Assembly (NCBI GenBank): GCA_023663235.1
Contig: JAMPHW010000001.1
Span: 188,195-220,753 of the forward strand
Length of the DNA: 32,559 nt
Direction: 5' to 3'
Source: Ruminococcus sp.
Lineage (GTDB): Bacteria; Bacillota_I; Bacilli_A; RF39; UBA660
The translations under genes and the position numbers were made by a program. Under the pieces are notes generated by a model, which saw only the letters and a program-made list of their open reading frames with translations, was not told where the DNA came from and made no database searches. Positions 15,054-22,581 of the stretch are shown in pieces; the first letter of the stretch is position 1; each line of letters begins with the position of its first letter.

Positions 15054-15996
15054 CTGTTTTTAGTTCGGTATAAATACTAGGATCAAAATTGTGTTCGGTG
15101 CTTGTTATATTACTATCTGCAGTATTAAGTTCTTCGGTATTTATTAAGAAATACTTGTGATATAAGTAATCTTTGCCATCACTACTTACAGGATCATCCC
15201 AAGTAAGGTCTAAATGTAACCATTCACCATTAATTTCTACTGCATTCCAAACATGACCTTCAACATTTTTTTCATCACCATTAGTGGTAGCTATCTTAAA
15301 ATTGTTATAGCCCATATTACTTAAAAAGATAGCCATTAAATCGGTATAACCATTACAGGTTGCTAAACTATTAAATAATGGTCCATAAGCATTATAGCTT
15401 TTATTTTCTTTATTATTGTCTATATCATATTTAGTATTATTTATTATATAATCATGGATTATTTTAATTGTATCATAATCAGGTGTTTCGCTATCTATAT
15501 CATCTTCTATTAATTCTTTTAAAAGATTATTTACTTTGGTATTAATAGCTTTAATTTCTTCATCACTATATAAATAGCTTACTTTTAAATTAATTTCGCC
15601 AGAATCGCTTAAAGTTGTATTAATACTTGTAAAAGAATTAAAAGGGTGGACAAAATTATTTAAATGAGTAAGTAAGTTAGCATCTTTACTTATATCATTC
15701 ATATCCATAATACAATTAGTATATTCTTTAGGACAATAAAAGGTAAAATTAAGAGTTCCACTGTTAATAATAGTATATATAATATTTAATAAATCTTGTT
15801 TTCCATAGGGAGTAAAGTCATTCGTATTAGTGACAAAACTATAATTATTATTTTTATAGTAATTATTATGATATTCTATTTTAAAAGTATTAGGAGGATT
15901 AATAAAATTTATAATTTTATCTGTTATAGTATTAATGTTTAGTAAAACTAAGAGAATACTTAAGATACATAAAAAAGATGTAATAATATTTTTCAT
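15037..15996 (-). CDS. Membrane-anchored transglutaminase-like cysteine protein
   Basis: The protein has 319 residues, starting at ATG 15996, which follows GGAGGTG; the upstream in-frame TTG (16008) would overlap the ribosome site. An N-terminal hydrophobic segment (about 4-22) is followed by about 170 residues of mixed sequence. A transglutaminase-like core then carries the expected triad: Cys in LATCNGYTD (about 211), His in EGHVWN (about 245) and Asp in LDLTWDDP (about 262). Secreted members act as proteases or peptide-crosslinking enzymes on the cell surface. The target is unknown. It faces the lectin-tail surface protein gene. Confidence 0.85.
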   Translation of the reverse strand: MKNIITSFLCILSILLVLLNINTITDKIINFINPPNTFKIEYHNNYYKNNNYSFVTNTNDFTPYGKQDLLNIIYTIINSGTLNFTFYCPKEYTNCIMDMNDISKDANLLTHLNNFVHPFNSFTSINTTLSDSGEINLKVSYLYSDEEIKAINTKVNNLLKELIEDDIDSETPDYDTIKIIHDYIINNTKYDIDNNKENKSYNAYGPLFNSLATCNGYTDLMAIFLSNMGYNNFKIATTNGDEKNVEGHVWNAVEINGEWLHLDLTWDDPVSSDGKDYLYHKYFLINTEELNTADSNITSTEHNFDPSIYTELKTEKETN

Positions 15997-16015
15997 AAAC
16001 ACCTCCAATATTATA

Positions 16016-16044
16016 AGTATAGCAAAAAAAAAAGAAGTTCACAA
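16016..16044 (-). promoter_or_regulatory. Minus-strand promoter TTGTGA-17-TATACT
   Basis: On the minus strand TTGTGA (16044-16039) and TATACT (16021-16016) are 17 bases apart, reading into the transglutaminase-like gene. The spacer includes the T-run of the rpsT terminator. Confidence 0.6.
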
Positions 16045-16057
16045 TAAATGTTACTTC
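16023..16057 (-). terminator. rpsT terminator
   Basis: On the minus strand GAAGT pairs with ACTTC across a 14-base loop and is followed by ten T. It overlaps the rpsT stop. Confidence 0.5.
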
Positions 16058-16314
16058 ATATTTTTAACTTTGTTTGATAAGCGCGCTTTTTGACGATTAA
16101 CAGTATTACTTTTAATTAGACCTTTACTTAAAGCTTGATCTAAATTTTTTTGAACGTCTTTATATAAAGTATTAGCTTTTTCTTTATCATTACTAGCGAT
16201 TGCTTTTTCAGTATCTTTTATTAAATTTTTAACTCTAGCCTTAAGTTCATGATTATTTTCAGTTTTCTTTGCTATTACTTTTATAGCTTTCTTAGAGCTT
16301 TTAATATTTGCCAA
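16051..16314 (-). CDS. rpsT: 30S ribosomal protein S20
   Basis: The protein has 87 residues, with the typical S20 start ANIKSSKKAIK and the basic, three-helix pattern ending in KARLSNKVKNMK. It binds 16S rRNA in the small subunit. The start codon is TTG (16314), with AAAGGAG about 9 bases upstream and no ATG nearby in frame. E. coli rpsT also uses UUG and is autoregulated, so a weak start may be a conserved control. It has its own promoter and terminator. Confidence 0.95.
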   Translation of the reverse strand: MANIKSSKKAIKVIAKKTENNHELKARVKNLIKDTEKAIASNDKEKANTLYKDVQKNLDQALSKGLIKSNTVNRQKARLSNKVKNMK

Positions 16315-16345
16315 TATTTTGCACTCCTTTCATATATCAGTATCA

Positions 16346-16374
16346 ATTCTATCAAACAATTACTTTTTTTTCAA
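16346..16374 (-). promoter_or_regulatory. rpsT promoter TTGAAA-17-TAGAAT
   Basis: On the minus strand TTGAAA (16374-16369) and TAGAAT (16351-16346) are separated by 17 bases, about 30 bases upstream of the rpsT start. Confidence 0.65.
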
Positions 16375-16444
16375 GCTTTTTCATAAGAAATTGCTATTTT
16401 ATAGAATTATGATATAATAATTTATATGAATGGGTGGGTTTATT

Positions 16445-18307
16445 ATGAAAGGCTTAAATGTTCCTGGATTAAAAGAGCGTTTTGGTAGTGACAAAGATTA
16501 TGATAAGTTTATAGATAAAATAGATGTTTTGTATGTGTCATTTTTAACTAAATATGCTTATTTAGGGTTGCCTGAAGATACATGGGTTAAGTTATTTTCG
16601 AAAGTTATAACTGCAAATTTGCCTAAAACTGATGATGTTTTAATTTCTATAGAAGTAACTAAACATGTTAATAATTATATTCGAAAACAGATTAAGGAAA
16701 ATAAACCAAGAATTATAGCTAATTTCTTAATTATGCTTTATAAAGATGGATTAAGAGGTAAAGAATTATTAAAGCGGTTTATAAGACAACTGGAAGTAGA
16801 TAACTTTATAATTAGTGAAGAGTATTATCAAATATTAAAAGAGTATTCAGAATTATTAAAAAATACTTTGATTAATTTAGGTATTTTTGACTTAAGTTTA
16901 AAAAATTTAAAAGATTGCTTAAATAAAAAAGAAGATTTTTATGATAAATTTAGACTAAGAGGAATTTCTTATGCTGAAAAAAAGAAGCTTTTAGATTATG
17001 CGCTTTCTTTAACTGATGATAAAGAAAGAATAAAAAATAATTTTTTAGACCGTAAAAATAATGAAGAAACGAGAAAGTTTAGTTATTTTGTTAATAACTA
17101 TAGTACTATTGTTAAAATACATAATCTCATTAAAGAACAGTATAATGGTTTAGATAGTAGGGATATTGATAGAGTAATTATGGGTTTTAGTTGTGAAGAA
17201 ATGGAAAATACTTTTAATGAATATTGGGCTTATGCGACAACTAATAATAATGATTTTATACTTAGAATTATAAATAAAATTGGCAATTTAAGAATAACTT
17301 CAAGGAAAACACCTTTAAATTATACTTTTAAGTCAAGTACTTCTTTATCTAAAGATGCAAAAGAAAAAGCAGAACCTAAAAAGAAAGATGAACCAGTTCC
17401 AACAGTAAAGAAACCAGAAACAACTAAACCAATCCAAAATGCAAATATTCATTATCTTAATGAAAATGAAATTAAAACTAATTTATATGGGCTTTTTAAT
17501 AAACCTAATGAAATAGATGAAAATATCCATCGAAGTATTATTAATCGATTGTGGGATGCTTTAGATATTAATAAAAAGAAAATTATAAAAAAATTTATAT
17601 CTTATAAGTCTAATAGTGATGAGGAATATAATGAAGCGCTTGAAATAATTAATTATCTTAGAGAGCAATATAAAAAAGAAATTGCAATAGATGGTTCTAA
17701 AGCATTTACATGTAACACAATTTATGAATATATGCCTAAAAAAGAAGGATTAACAGAAAAAGAGCATAAAAAAATAGTGGATGTTTTATTTAAAAGAAGA
17801 ACTCCTGAAGAAAGGAATTTGGTTATTAATTGTTTATCTAAAAAATCTCTTCCTGATGATACATTTTATCAAATTATGAGAGAATTAGAAGAATTTTATA
17901 ATACTAGAGGTTCAGAAATTTTAGCTAATTTAAATAATCATAAAAGTGCTAAATCTTCTAAAAGAAGAGAAAATATTTATGAATTTTTTCCTTTAAAAGA
18001 TGATATAAATGAAGAGGTAAGAAAAGAGATAGTTGATATTTTATTAGGTAAAAGGACTGAGGAAGAAAAAGATTTAATAGATAAATACATAAAGGATGAA
18101 ATTTCGACTAAAAGTTCTGAATATAAAAAATTTAGAAGCTGTTTGGTATCGATGCAAGCTTCTTATAATAGATATGGAAAAAAGATTTTAAATGATAATA
18201 AAAAGGGGACACCTAAAAAAGAAGTTAATATTTATAAATACTTTCCAATAAAGGAAGGGATGACAGAAGATGAAAGAAATGAAATAGTAAATATTTTAAT
18301 AAGATGA
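16445..18307 (+). CDS. Protein with 85-residue tandem repeats, truncated by the mobile element
   Basis: 620 residues are visible from ATG 16445; ATG 16430, five codons earlier, is also possible. The first 290 residues are helical and unrecognised. A Lys/Glu/Pro/Thr-rich linker spans about 300-330. A degenerate unit (from about 17483) and two full 85-residue repeats follow, each beginning IY(E)(Y/F)(M/F)P and containing IVD(V/I)L..(K)RT.EE. A third repeat stops after 25 residues at a TGA whose bases come from the inserted element (AGA-TGA at 18302-18307). The native C-terminus is therefore lost. If the flanks are rejoined at GA, the frame runs into a collagen-like repeat at 32507. No signal peptide is visible. 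A TATAAT lies at 16413-16418. Confidence 0.72.
   Translation: MKGLNVPGLKERFGSDKDYDKFIDKIDVLYVSFLTKYAYLGLPEDTWVKLFSKVITANLPKTDDVLISIEVTKHVNNYIRKQIKENKPRIIANFLIMLYKDGLRGKELLKRFIRQLEVDNFIISEEYYQILKEYSELLKNTLINLGIFDLSLKNLKDCLNKKEDFYDKFRLRGISYAEKKKLLDYALSLTDDKERIKNNFLDRKNNEETRKFSYFVNNYSTIVKIHNLIKEQYNGLDSRDIDRVIMGFSCEEMENTFNEYWAYATTNNNDFILRIINKIGNLRITSRKTPLNYTFKSSTSLSKDAKEKAEPKKKDEPVPTVKKPETTKPIQNANIHYLNENEIKTNLYGLFNKPNEIDENIHRSIINRLWDALDINKKKIIKKFISYKSNSDEEYNEALEIINYLREQYKKEIAIDGSKAFTCNTIYEYMPKKEGLTEKEHKKIVDVLFKRRTPEERNLVINCLSKKSLPDDTFYQIMRELEEFYNTRGSEILANLNNHKSAKSSKRRENIYEFFPLKDDINEEVRKEIVDILLGKRTEEEKDLIDKYIKDEISTKSSEYKKFRSCLVSMQASYNRYGKKILNDNKKGTPKKEVNIYKYFPIKEGMTEDERNEIVNILIR
17720..18304 (+). 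repeat. 85-codon tandem coding repeats
   Basis: The repeat starts fall at 17720, 17975 and 18230, exactly 255 bases apart and all in frame. The third unit is interrupted at 18304. Conservation is at protein level; the DNA is diverged, so the duplication is old. Confidence 0.75.
18303..18304 (+). other. Proposed attL core (GA)
   Basis: The left junction reads TTTTAATAA-GA-TGACATC. The host repeat-protein frame ends here and a start-less element frame begins here. Confidence 0.55.
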
Positions 18308-18440
18308 CATCATCGTAGATTATGCAATCACTACAAAAATGTCAGAGGAAGAAATTTTAAATTGTTTGTTTGAAGTTGGAGCGGATAATAAGGACAGTAT
18401 TTTTCACGAAACTTATTGTAGTATAAAAATGAATATCTAA
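18303..18440 (+). pseudogene. 3' half of a gene split by integration
   Basis: 45 codons and a TAA are open from the left boundary with no start codon. The encoded segment begins DDIIVDYAITTKMSEEEILN and ends SIKMNI. Its codons look like those of the element. Joined at GA to 32460-32504 it becomes a complete 60-residue protein starting at ATG 32460. I do not recognise the family. The stop lies 17 bases before VirB4, so it would head the transfer operon in the circular form. Confidence 0.55.
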
Positions 18441-18457
18441 AAATAAGAGGTTTAGAT

Positions 18458-20797
18458 ATGAAAAAGAATAAAAAGAAAAAAGTTGAAAAGTCTGTCTTAA
18501 ATTTACTTCCTTTTAAAGAAGTTTGGAACGATCTTTTATATCTTGATAATGATAAGGTCGTTGGACTTATTCGTGTTAATAGCATTAATTTACAATTATA
18601 TTCTAACGAAGAACAAACATCAAAAATTTTTCAGTTAAGGAAAGTTTTATTAAGTTTAGAATATCCGTTTAAAATTCTAGCACTTGATAAGCCAGTTAGT
18701 TTAACGGATCATATCGAAAACTTAAATTATCTATCACAAAATACAGATGATGAGATAAAAAAGAAATTGCTTGATGAAGATATTCATTTTGCAAATACCA
18801 TTATGAATAAAAACATCGTCAATAATCGTGAATTTTATTTACTTATTGATGAAGATAAAGACAATGCAAAATTGTTAAAATCTAAAATAAATGATATTAC
18901 ATCACAATTAAGTAATATCGGTCTAGCTTCAGAACAAGCTAAAACTGATGAGATTAAGGAAGTACTTTTTACTTACCTTAACCCTCAAGAATCACTAGAA
19001 ATTTTTAAACAAGATTCTAGTATAAAATCAATTAAAGAAAAAATCGCACCTATTGCTATTAAGTTTAATGAAAAAGATATGTTACTAGGCGATGTTTTCG
19101 CTACAAGTATGATTATCGATACATTCCCCTCTTACACTAGGGGAAGTTGGTTAGGTATGCTATCTAACATTAAAGATACTCGTATGATTATTTCTGTTAA
19201 GCCAATGGATAATGTCGAGGTTTCCAAAACATTAAAGAAAGGTATGTCAGAAACAAGAAGTAAATATATCAATACAAACGATAGGAACGATCAAATCATG
19301 CTTAAAAATCAATTACAAGATTACGAGCAACTTACAAATAAAATGGATCGTGAAAATGAAAAAATGCTACTAATGTCGGTAGTGTTTTTTTCTTATGCGG
19401 ATACAAGAGAAGAATTACAAAAACGTATTAAAGAGATAAAATCTGCGATGTCTTCTCTTAATCTTCGTGGATCACAATTAATATTCGAGCAAGAACAAGG
19501 TTTTAAGACTGCACTTCCTACTTTAGATATGCCAATACAAGAAAATTTTGGTCTTCCAATGCCTGCGACTACGGTAGCGGCCTCTTTTCCCTTTGTTTTT
19601 GAAAGTATCCAAGATGACGGAAATTCAATCATACTAGGCGATGATATAAACGGCGGTCTTACCATGTTTGATTTATGGAAAAGAACAAATAAGAGAACTA
19701 ATTCTAATGTTTGTATCATCGGTAAAAGTGGATCTGGTAAGTCCACCCTTATTAAGAAATTAATACGTGGTAACTGGGCCAGAAAAACTAAAATTGTATG
19801 TATTGATCCAGAACGCGAACTAAAAGAAATGTGTTTGTCTGTGGGTGGTACTTGGATCGACGCTGGTAGTGGATCAGGTTTTATAATTAACCCACTTGAA
19901 ATAAAAAACTCTACTAATGATGAAGATAATAATGTCGCTGTAATTAAACATTTACAAACATTTAGAACTTTCATCAAGTATTATTTTAAGGATCTAACAG
20001 AACTTGAACTTACTAAAATTGAAGAATTACTTTTAAGAACTTACAAAAATAAAGGTATTACTTTAGATACTGATGTTAGCAAATTATCTTCTAATGATTA
20101 TCCAATCATTACAGACTTTCATAATGAGATTGTTAAAGAATTAGAGAAAGCTAAAAATGATAAACGTGTTAATGATGATAATGTTAAGTCTTTAGAAAAA
20201 ATCGAGGCCATAGTAAGACGTATGACTACGGGCGTTGATAGTAAATTATGGAATGCTCCAAGTAATGTTGATTTAAGTTCTGATTTTATTGTTTTTGATA
20301 TACATAGTTTGCTTGAAAGTGATGATACCATATTAAGAACTCAATTCTTTAATATCCTATCTTTATGTTGGCATATAATTAGTCAAGATCGCGACGAACA
20401 AATTATGTTGATTATAGATGAAGCTCATCTTTTAATCGATCCTAACAATAAAGACGGCCTAGAATTTCTTAAAAGAACGAGTAAAAGAATTAGAAAGTAT
20501 GCGGGTAGTATGGTTGTCTGTACTCAAAATATGATTGACTTTACTTCCCCAGAAGTTGTTAGATACGGTCAAGTTATAGTTGATAATTCTGACTATCAAT
20601 TTGTATTAGCACAAGGTAGCGAAGAAATTATCTCACTTCAAAAAGTATTAAGGTTAAGTGAGAATGAACGACGTTACTTACAAACGGCGGGTAAAGGTCA
20701 AAGTTTACTTGTTATCTCTCATGATAAAAGAGTTCCTATCTTTATACATCTTCGTCCAGAAGAAAAAGAATTATTTGGTAAAGGTGGTGGCCGATAA
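18458..20797 (+). CDS. VirB4-family conjugation ATPase
   Basis: The protein has 779 residues. The N-terminal half matches the VirB4 N-domain layout (LLPFKEVWNDLLYLDNDKVV opening). The C-terminal RecA-like domain has Walker A GKSGSGKST (about 421-429) and Walker B IMLIIDEAHLLID (about 650). The motif KRTSKRIRKYAGSMVVCTQN follows, as in the TrsE/TraE group of Gram-positive systems. It powers the type IV secretion channel at the inner membrane face. AAGAGG precedes the ATG. The stop TAA overlaps the proposed ATA start of the next gene. Confidence 0.93.
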   Translation: MKKNKKKKVEKSVLNLLPFKEVWNDLLYLDNDKVVGLIRVNSINLQLYSNEEQTSKIFQLRKVLLSLEYPFKILALDKPVSLTDHIENLNYLSQNTDDEIKKKLLDEDIHFANTIMNKNIVNNREFYLLIDEDKDNAKLLKSKINDITSQLSNIGLASEQAKTDEIKEVLFTYLNPQESLEIFKQDSSIKSIKEKIAPIAIKFNEKDMLLGDVFATSMIIDTFPSYTRGSWLGMLSNIKDTRMIISVKPMDNVEVSKTLKKGMSETRSKYINTNDRNDQIMLKNQLQDYEQLTNKMDRENEKMLLMSVVFFSYADTREELQKRIKEIKSAMSSLNLRGSQLIFEQEQGFKTALPTLDMPIQENFGLPMPATTVAASFPFVFESIQDDGNSIILGDDINGGLTMFDLWKRTNKRTNSNVCIIGKSGSGKSTLIKKLIRGNWARKTKIVCIDPERELKEMCLSVGGTWIDAGSGSGFIINPLEIKNSTNDEDNNVAVIKHLQTFRTFIKYYFKDLTELELTKIEELLLRTYKNKGITLDTDVSKLSSNDYPIITDFHNEIVKELEKAKNDKRVNDDNVKSLEKIEAIVRRMTTGVDSKLWNAPSNVDLSSDFIVFDIHSLLESDDTILRTQFFNILSLCWHIISQDRDEQIMLIIDEAHLLIDPNNKDGLEFLKRTSKRIRKYAGSMVVCTQNMIDFTSPEVVRYGQVIVDNSDYQFVLAQGSEEIISLQKVLRLSENERRYLQTAGKGQSLLVISHDKRVPIFIHLRPEEKELFGKGGGR

Positions 20798-21483
20798 TAG
20801 AAGATGTAATCGGTAAAATCATGAAAGGTAAAATGCTGATTGCTCTTCTACCGGTCGCTGGAATTATCTTTATTGTTTTGATTATTCTTGCTGTCATAGC
20901 TGCTGTATTTGGAAATGAAGAAACATTTTATAGATCTTATTTTGTTCTTCCATTCGATACTAATACTTATACGATTACATCGCCTTATGGGGAAAGAACA
21001 GATCCTATCAATAATACTACGGCCTTTCATAGTGGTATAGATGTTGTTCCTACTTCTTCAAATATTGTGGCCGTAGCTGACGGAACAGTTGTTATAAGTG
21101 AAATGCAAGAATCAGGTGGCGAAACGGTTGTCATAGAACATAAACTTGGTGGCGTTTTGTACCGAACTTTCTATCATCATTTAAAAGAAAATTCAAGAAC
21201 AGTAAAAGTTGGCGATGTAGTTACACAAGGACAACAAGTTGGTATTATGGGATCGACTGGCCGAAGTACTGGCGATCATTTGCATTTTTCACTTCAAAAA
21301 TATAATGTTAAAGATCAGAAATTCGAGTACACCGATCCTAGCATTATTATAAATAATAAAGTTACTTCAAAAGAATATTCACTATTCGACTATACGGATA
21401 ATAAATTTAGTTTCCCAGATAATGATTATATGAAAAATAAATTACCTACACCAGATTATCAAAAACCTACTCTAACACCATAA
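20797..21483 (+). CDS. Membrane-anchored M23 peptidase (VirB1-like cell-wall hydrolase)
   Basis: One TM helix is followed by a LytM/M23 domain with HSGIDV (HxxxD), HHLKE and DHLHFS (HxH), i.e. a complete zinc site. It probably opens peptidoglycan for the transfer channel; the lytic transglycosylase half found in many Gram-positive VirB1-like proteins is absent. Conventional ATG 20821 has no convincing Shine-Dalgarno. I propose ATA 20797: AAAGGTGG lies upstream and the VirB4 stop and ATA overlap as TAATA, in the manner of classic TAATG coupling. That adds IEDVIGKI before MKGKML. The protein is 228 residues with ATA or 220 with ATG. Confidence 0.85.
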   Translation: MEDVIGKIMKGKMLIALLPVAGIIFIVLIILAVIAAVFGNEETFYRSYFVLPFDTNTYTITSPYGERTDPINNTTAFHSGIDVVPTSSNIVAVADGTVVISEMQESGGETVVIEHKLGGVLYRTFYHHLKENSRTVKVGDVVTQGQQVGIMGSTGRSTGDHLHFSLQKYNVKDQKFEYTDPSIIINNKVTSKEYSLFDYTDNKFSFPDNDYMKNKLPTPDYQKPTLTP

Positions 21484-21496
21484 TTATATGATTAAA

Positions 21497-21528
21497 ATTA
21501 TGGCCTAACTTTAGGCCGTAATTTTTTC
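21497..21528 (+). terminator. Intrinsic terminator after the M23 gene
   Basis: GGCCTAA - ct - TTAGGCC is extended by ATTA/TAAT across one G-T pair and followed by TTTTTT. Confidence 0.8.
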
Positions 21529-21539
21529 ATATATTTATT

Positions 21540-21828
21540 TATAATTTGGCGAAAATTTTATAAAAAGCAAAAAAATAAGTGTTTACGATTGTTACACCCC
21601 CCTTATAAATAAAGGGTTGTGATGTAAACGATTGTATAACATTTTTTTAAAATGTAAACACTTGTGTTTCATCAAATACCTTATGAAATAAGGTAAAACT
21701 AGCCACTGGCTAGTTGTTTGTAAACAGGTTTTATCCTGCTTTAAAAAGGTTGCAAATATTTAAGAATTTTTTAGTATTTTGTGGCCGAGAGTTAGGCCGA
21801 AGTTATGGCCTTTAGAAAGGAATATAAT
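21540..21828 (+). other. Hairpin- and iteron-rich region, candidate oriT
   Basis: This is the only long gene-free stretch inside the element (345 bases including the terminator). It contains GTAAAC-type sites at 21581 (inverted), 21623, 21653 and 21719, and the direct word ACGATTGT at 21585 and 21628. Hairpins are CCCTTAT/ATAAaGGG (about 21599-21616), ACCTTAT-gaa-ATAAGGT (about 21678), AACTAGCC-act-GGCTAGTT (about 21697) and CAGG/CCTG (about 21725). A direct repeat GGCCGA(G)AGTTA lies at about 21783-21806. It sits immediately upstream of the RHH-like accessory and relaxase genes, as origins of transfer usually do. The nick site cannot be named. Confidence 0.55.
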
Positions 21829-21960
21829 ATGAAATTATTTTTAATTATTTTAGGTATTAATCTAGCATTATTTACTATCTTATTTTTGTATTGTGCTTGT
21901 GTGTTGTCTAGTCGTGCTGATCGACAAATAGAATATATGAATAAAAAAAATAAAAATTAA
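21829..21960 (+). CDS. 43-residue single-TM protein of the mobilisation operon
   Basis: ATG 21829 follows AGAAAGGA. The peptide is MKLFLIILGINLALFTILFL, then a Cys-containing end of the helix (YCACVLSS) and a basic polar tail. It has one TM segment and no known family. Its place between the oriT-like region and the RHH-like proteins suggests a membrane accessory of the transfer system. Confidence 0.6.
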   Translation: MKLFLIILGINLALFTILFLYCACVLSSRADRQIEYMNKKNKN

Positions 21961-21983
21961 ATTATTTAAAGGGGGTTGTTAAA

Positions 21984-22163
21984 ATGAATGATAAAAAAAG
22001 TGTATATTTAAAATTACAAGTTGATACCAAAACAGAAAAAGCATTTAAAAAGATTTTAGAAATGAAAGGTCTTACAATTCAAAGTGTTTTGGAAAATATG
22101 ATTAAAAATTACATCTTTGAAAACCTTGATTGTATCATGGGTGCTAATGGATCAGGAAAATAA
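21984..22163 (+). CDS. Small RHH-like DNA-binding accessory protein
   Basis: The protein has 59 residues from ATG 21984, eight bases after AAAGGGGG. The N-terminal strand SVYLKLQVD and two helices (TEKAFKKILEMKG, TIQSVLENMIKNYI) fit a ribbon-helix-helix fold like that of relaxosome proteins. Its end overlaps the next gene by 17 bases, suggesting coupling. It may bind the iteron-like sites just upstream, alone or with its neighbour. Confidence 0.65.
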   Translation: MNDKKSVYLKLQVDTKTEKAFKKILEMKGLTIQSVLENMIKNYIFENLDCIMGANGSGK

Positions 22164-22581
22164 AAATGCGAACATTATCGCTTTTCGATTAGATCCTCAT
22201 AAGAAAAAATTATTACAAGATCAGGCCGAACAAAACAATATGAAAGTTAGTGAATATTGTAAAAATATTTTACTTGATTTTATGGAACAATCAATGTTAT
22301 TAGATAGTCAAAAAAAATTAAGAGAGCTTATCATTGAAACGGTTAAGGACGCGAACGAAAAACAATTTTATAAAATACTTACTATGATTAATAAAAATAA
22401 TGTTGGTATTGAAACGATTATTTTACAAAATGATATGACATATAAATATTTTGATATTCCTCAAACTAGGGCTGAACTTAACACTCATCTAGTTAATCAC
22501 CCTATAACAGAAGTAGCTCGCGAACAAGTCTTAAAAAATATTCGTGAATTAAGAAGTAAAAAGGACAATGTAGATGAGTAG
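22147..22581 (+). CDS. MobC-like relaxosome accessory protein
   Basis: The protein has 144 residues from ATG 22147; an upstream in-frame ATG (22117) would lie deep inside the previous gene. The start IIAFRLDPHKKKLLQDQAEQ continues NNMKVSEYCKNILLDF, the strand-helix-helix pattern of MobC/RHH proteins. A helical C-terminus follows. It overlaps the relaxase start by 8 bases. Such proteins bind oriT and help load the relaxase. Confidence 0.72.
   Translation: MDQENKNANIIAFRLDPHKKKLLQDQAEQNNMKVSEYCKNILLDFMEQSMLLDSQKKLRELIIETVKDANEKQFYKILTMINKNNVGIETIILQNDMTYKYFDIPQTRAELNTHLVNHPITEVAREQVLKNIRELRSKKDNVDE

Noticed and set aside
18303-18440. Frameshifted continuation of the 85-residue repeat protein.
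   Set aside because: There is only a vague match to the repeat after the break, and codon use is that of the element; the split-gene explanation at the GA core fits better.
19393-19977. 194-codon minus-strand ORF inside virB4.
   Set aside because: It lies antisense to the conserved VirB4 core including Walker A, with no ribosome site; it is a frame shadow.
21581-21725. CRISPR array in the gene-free part of the element.
   Set aside because: The repeats are short, imperfect and irregularly spaced, with one inverted; they fit protein-binding sites of an oriT region.
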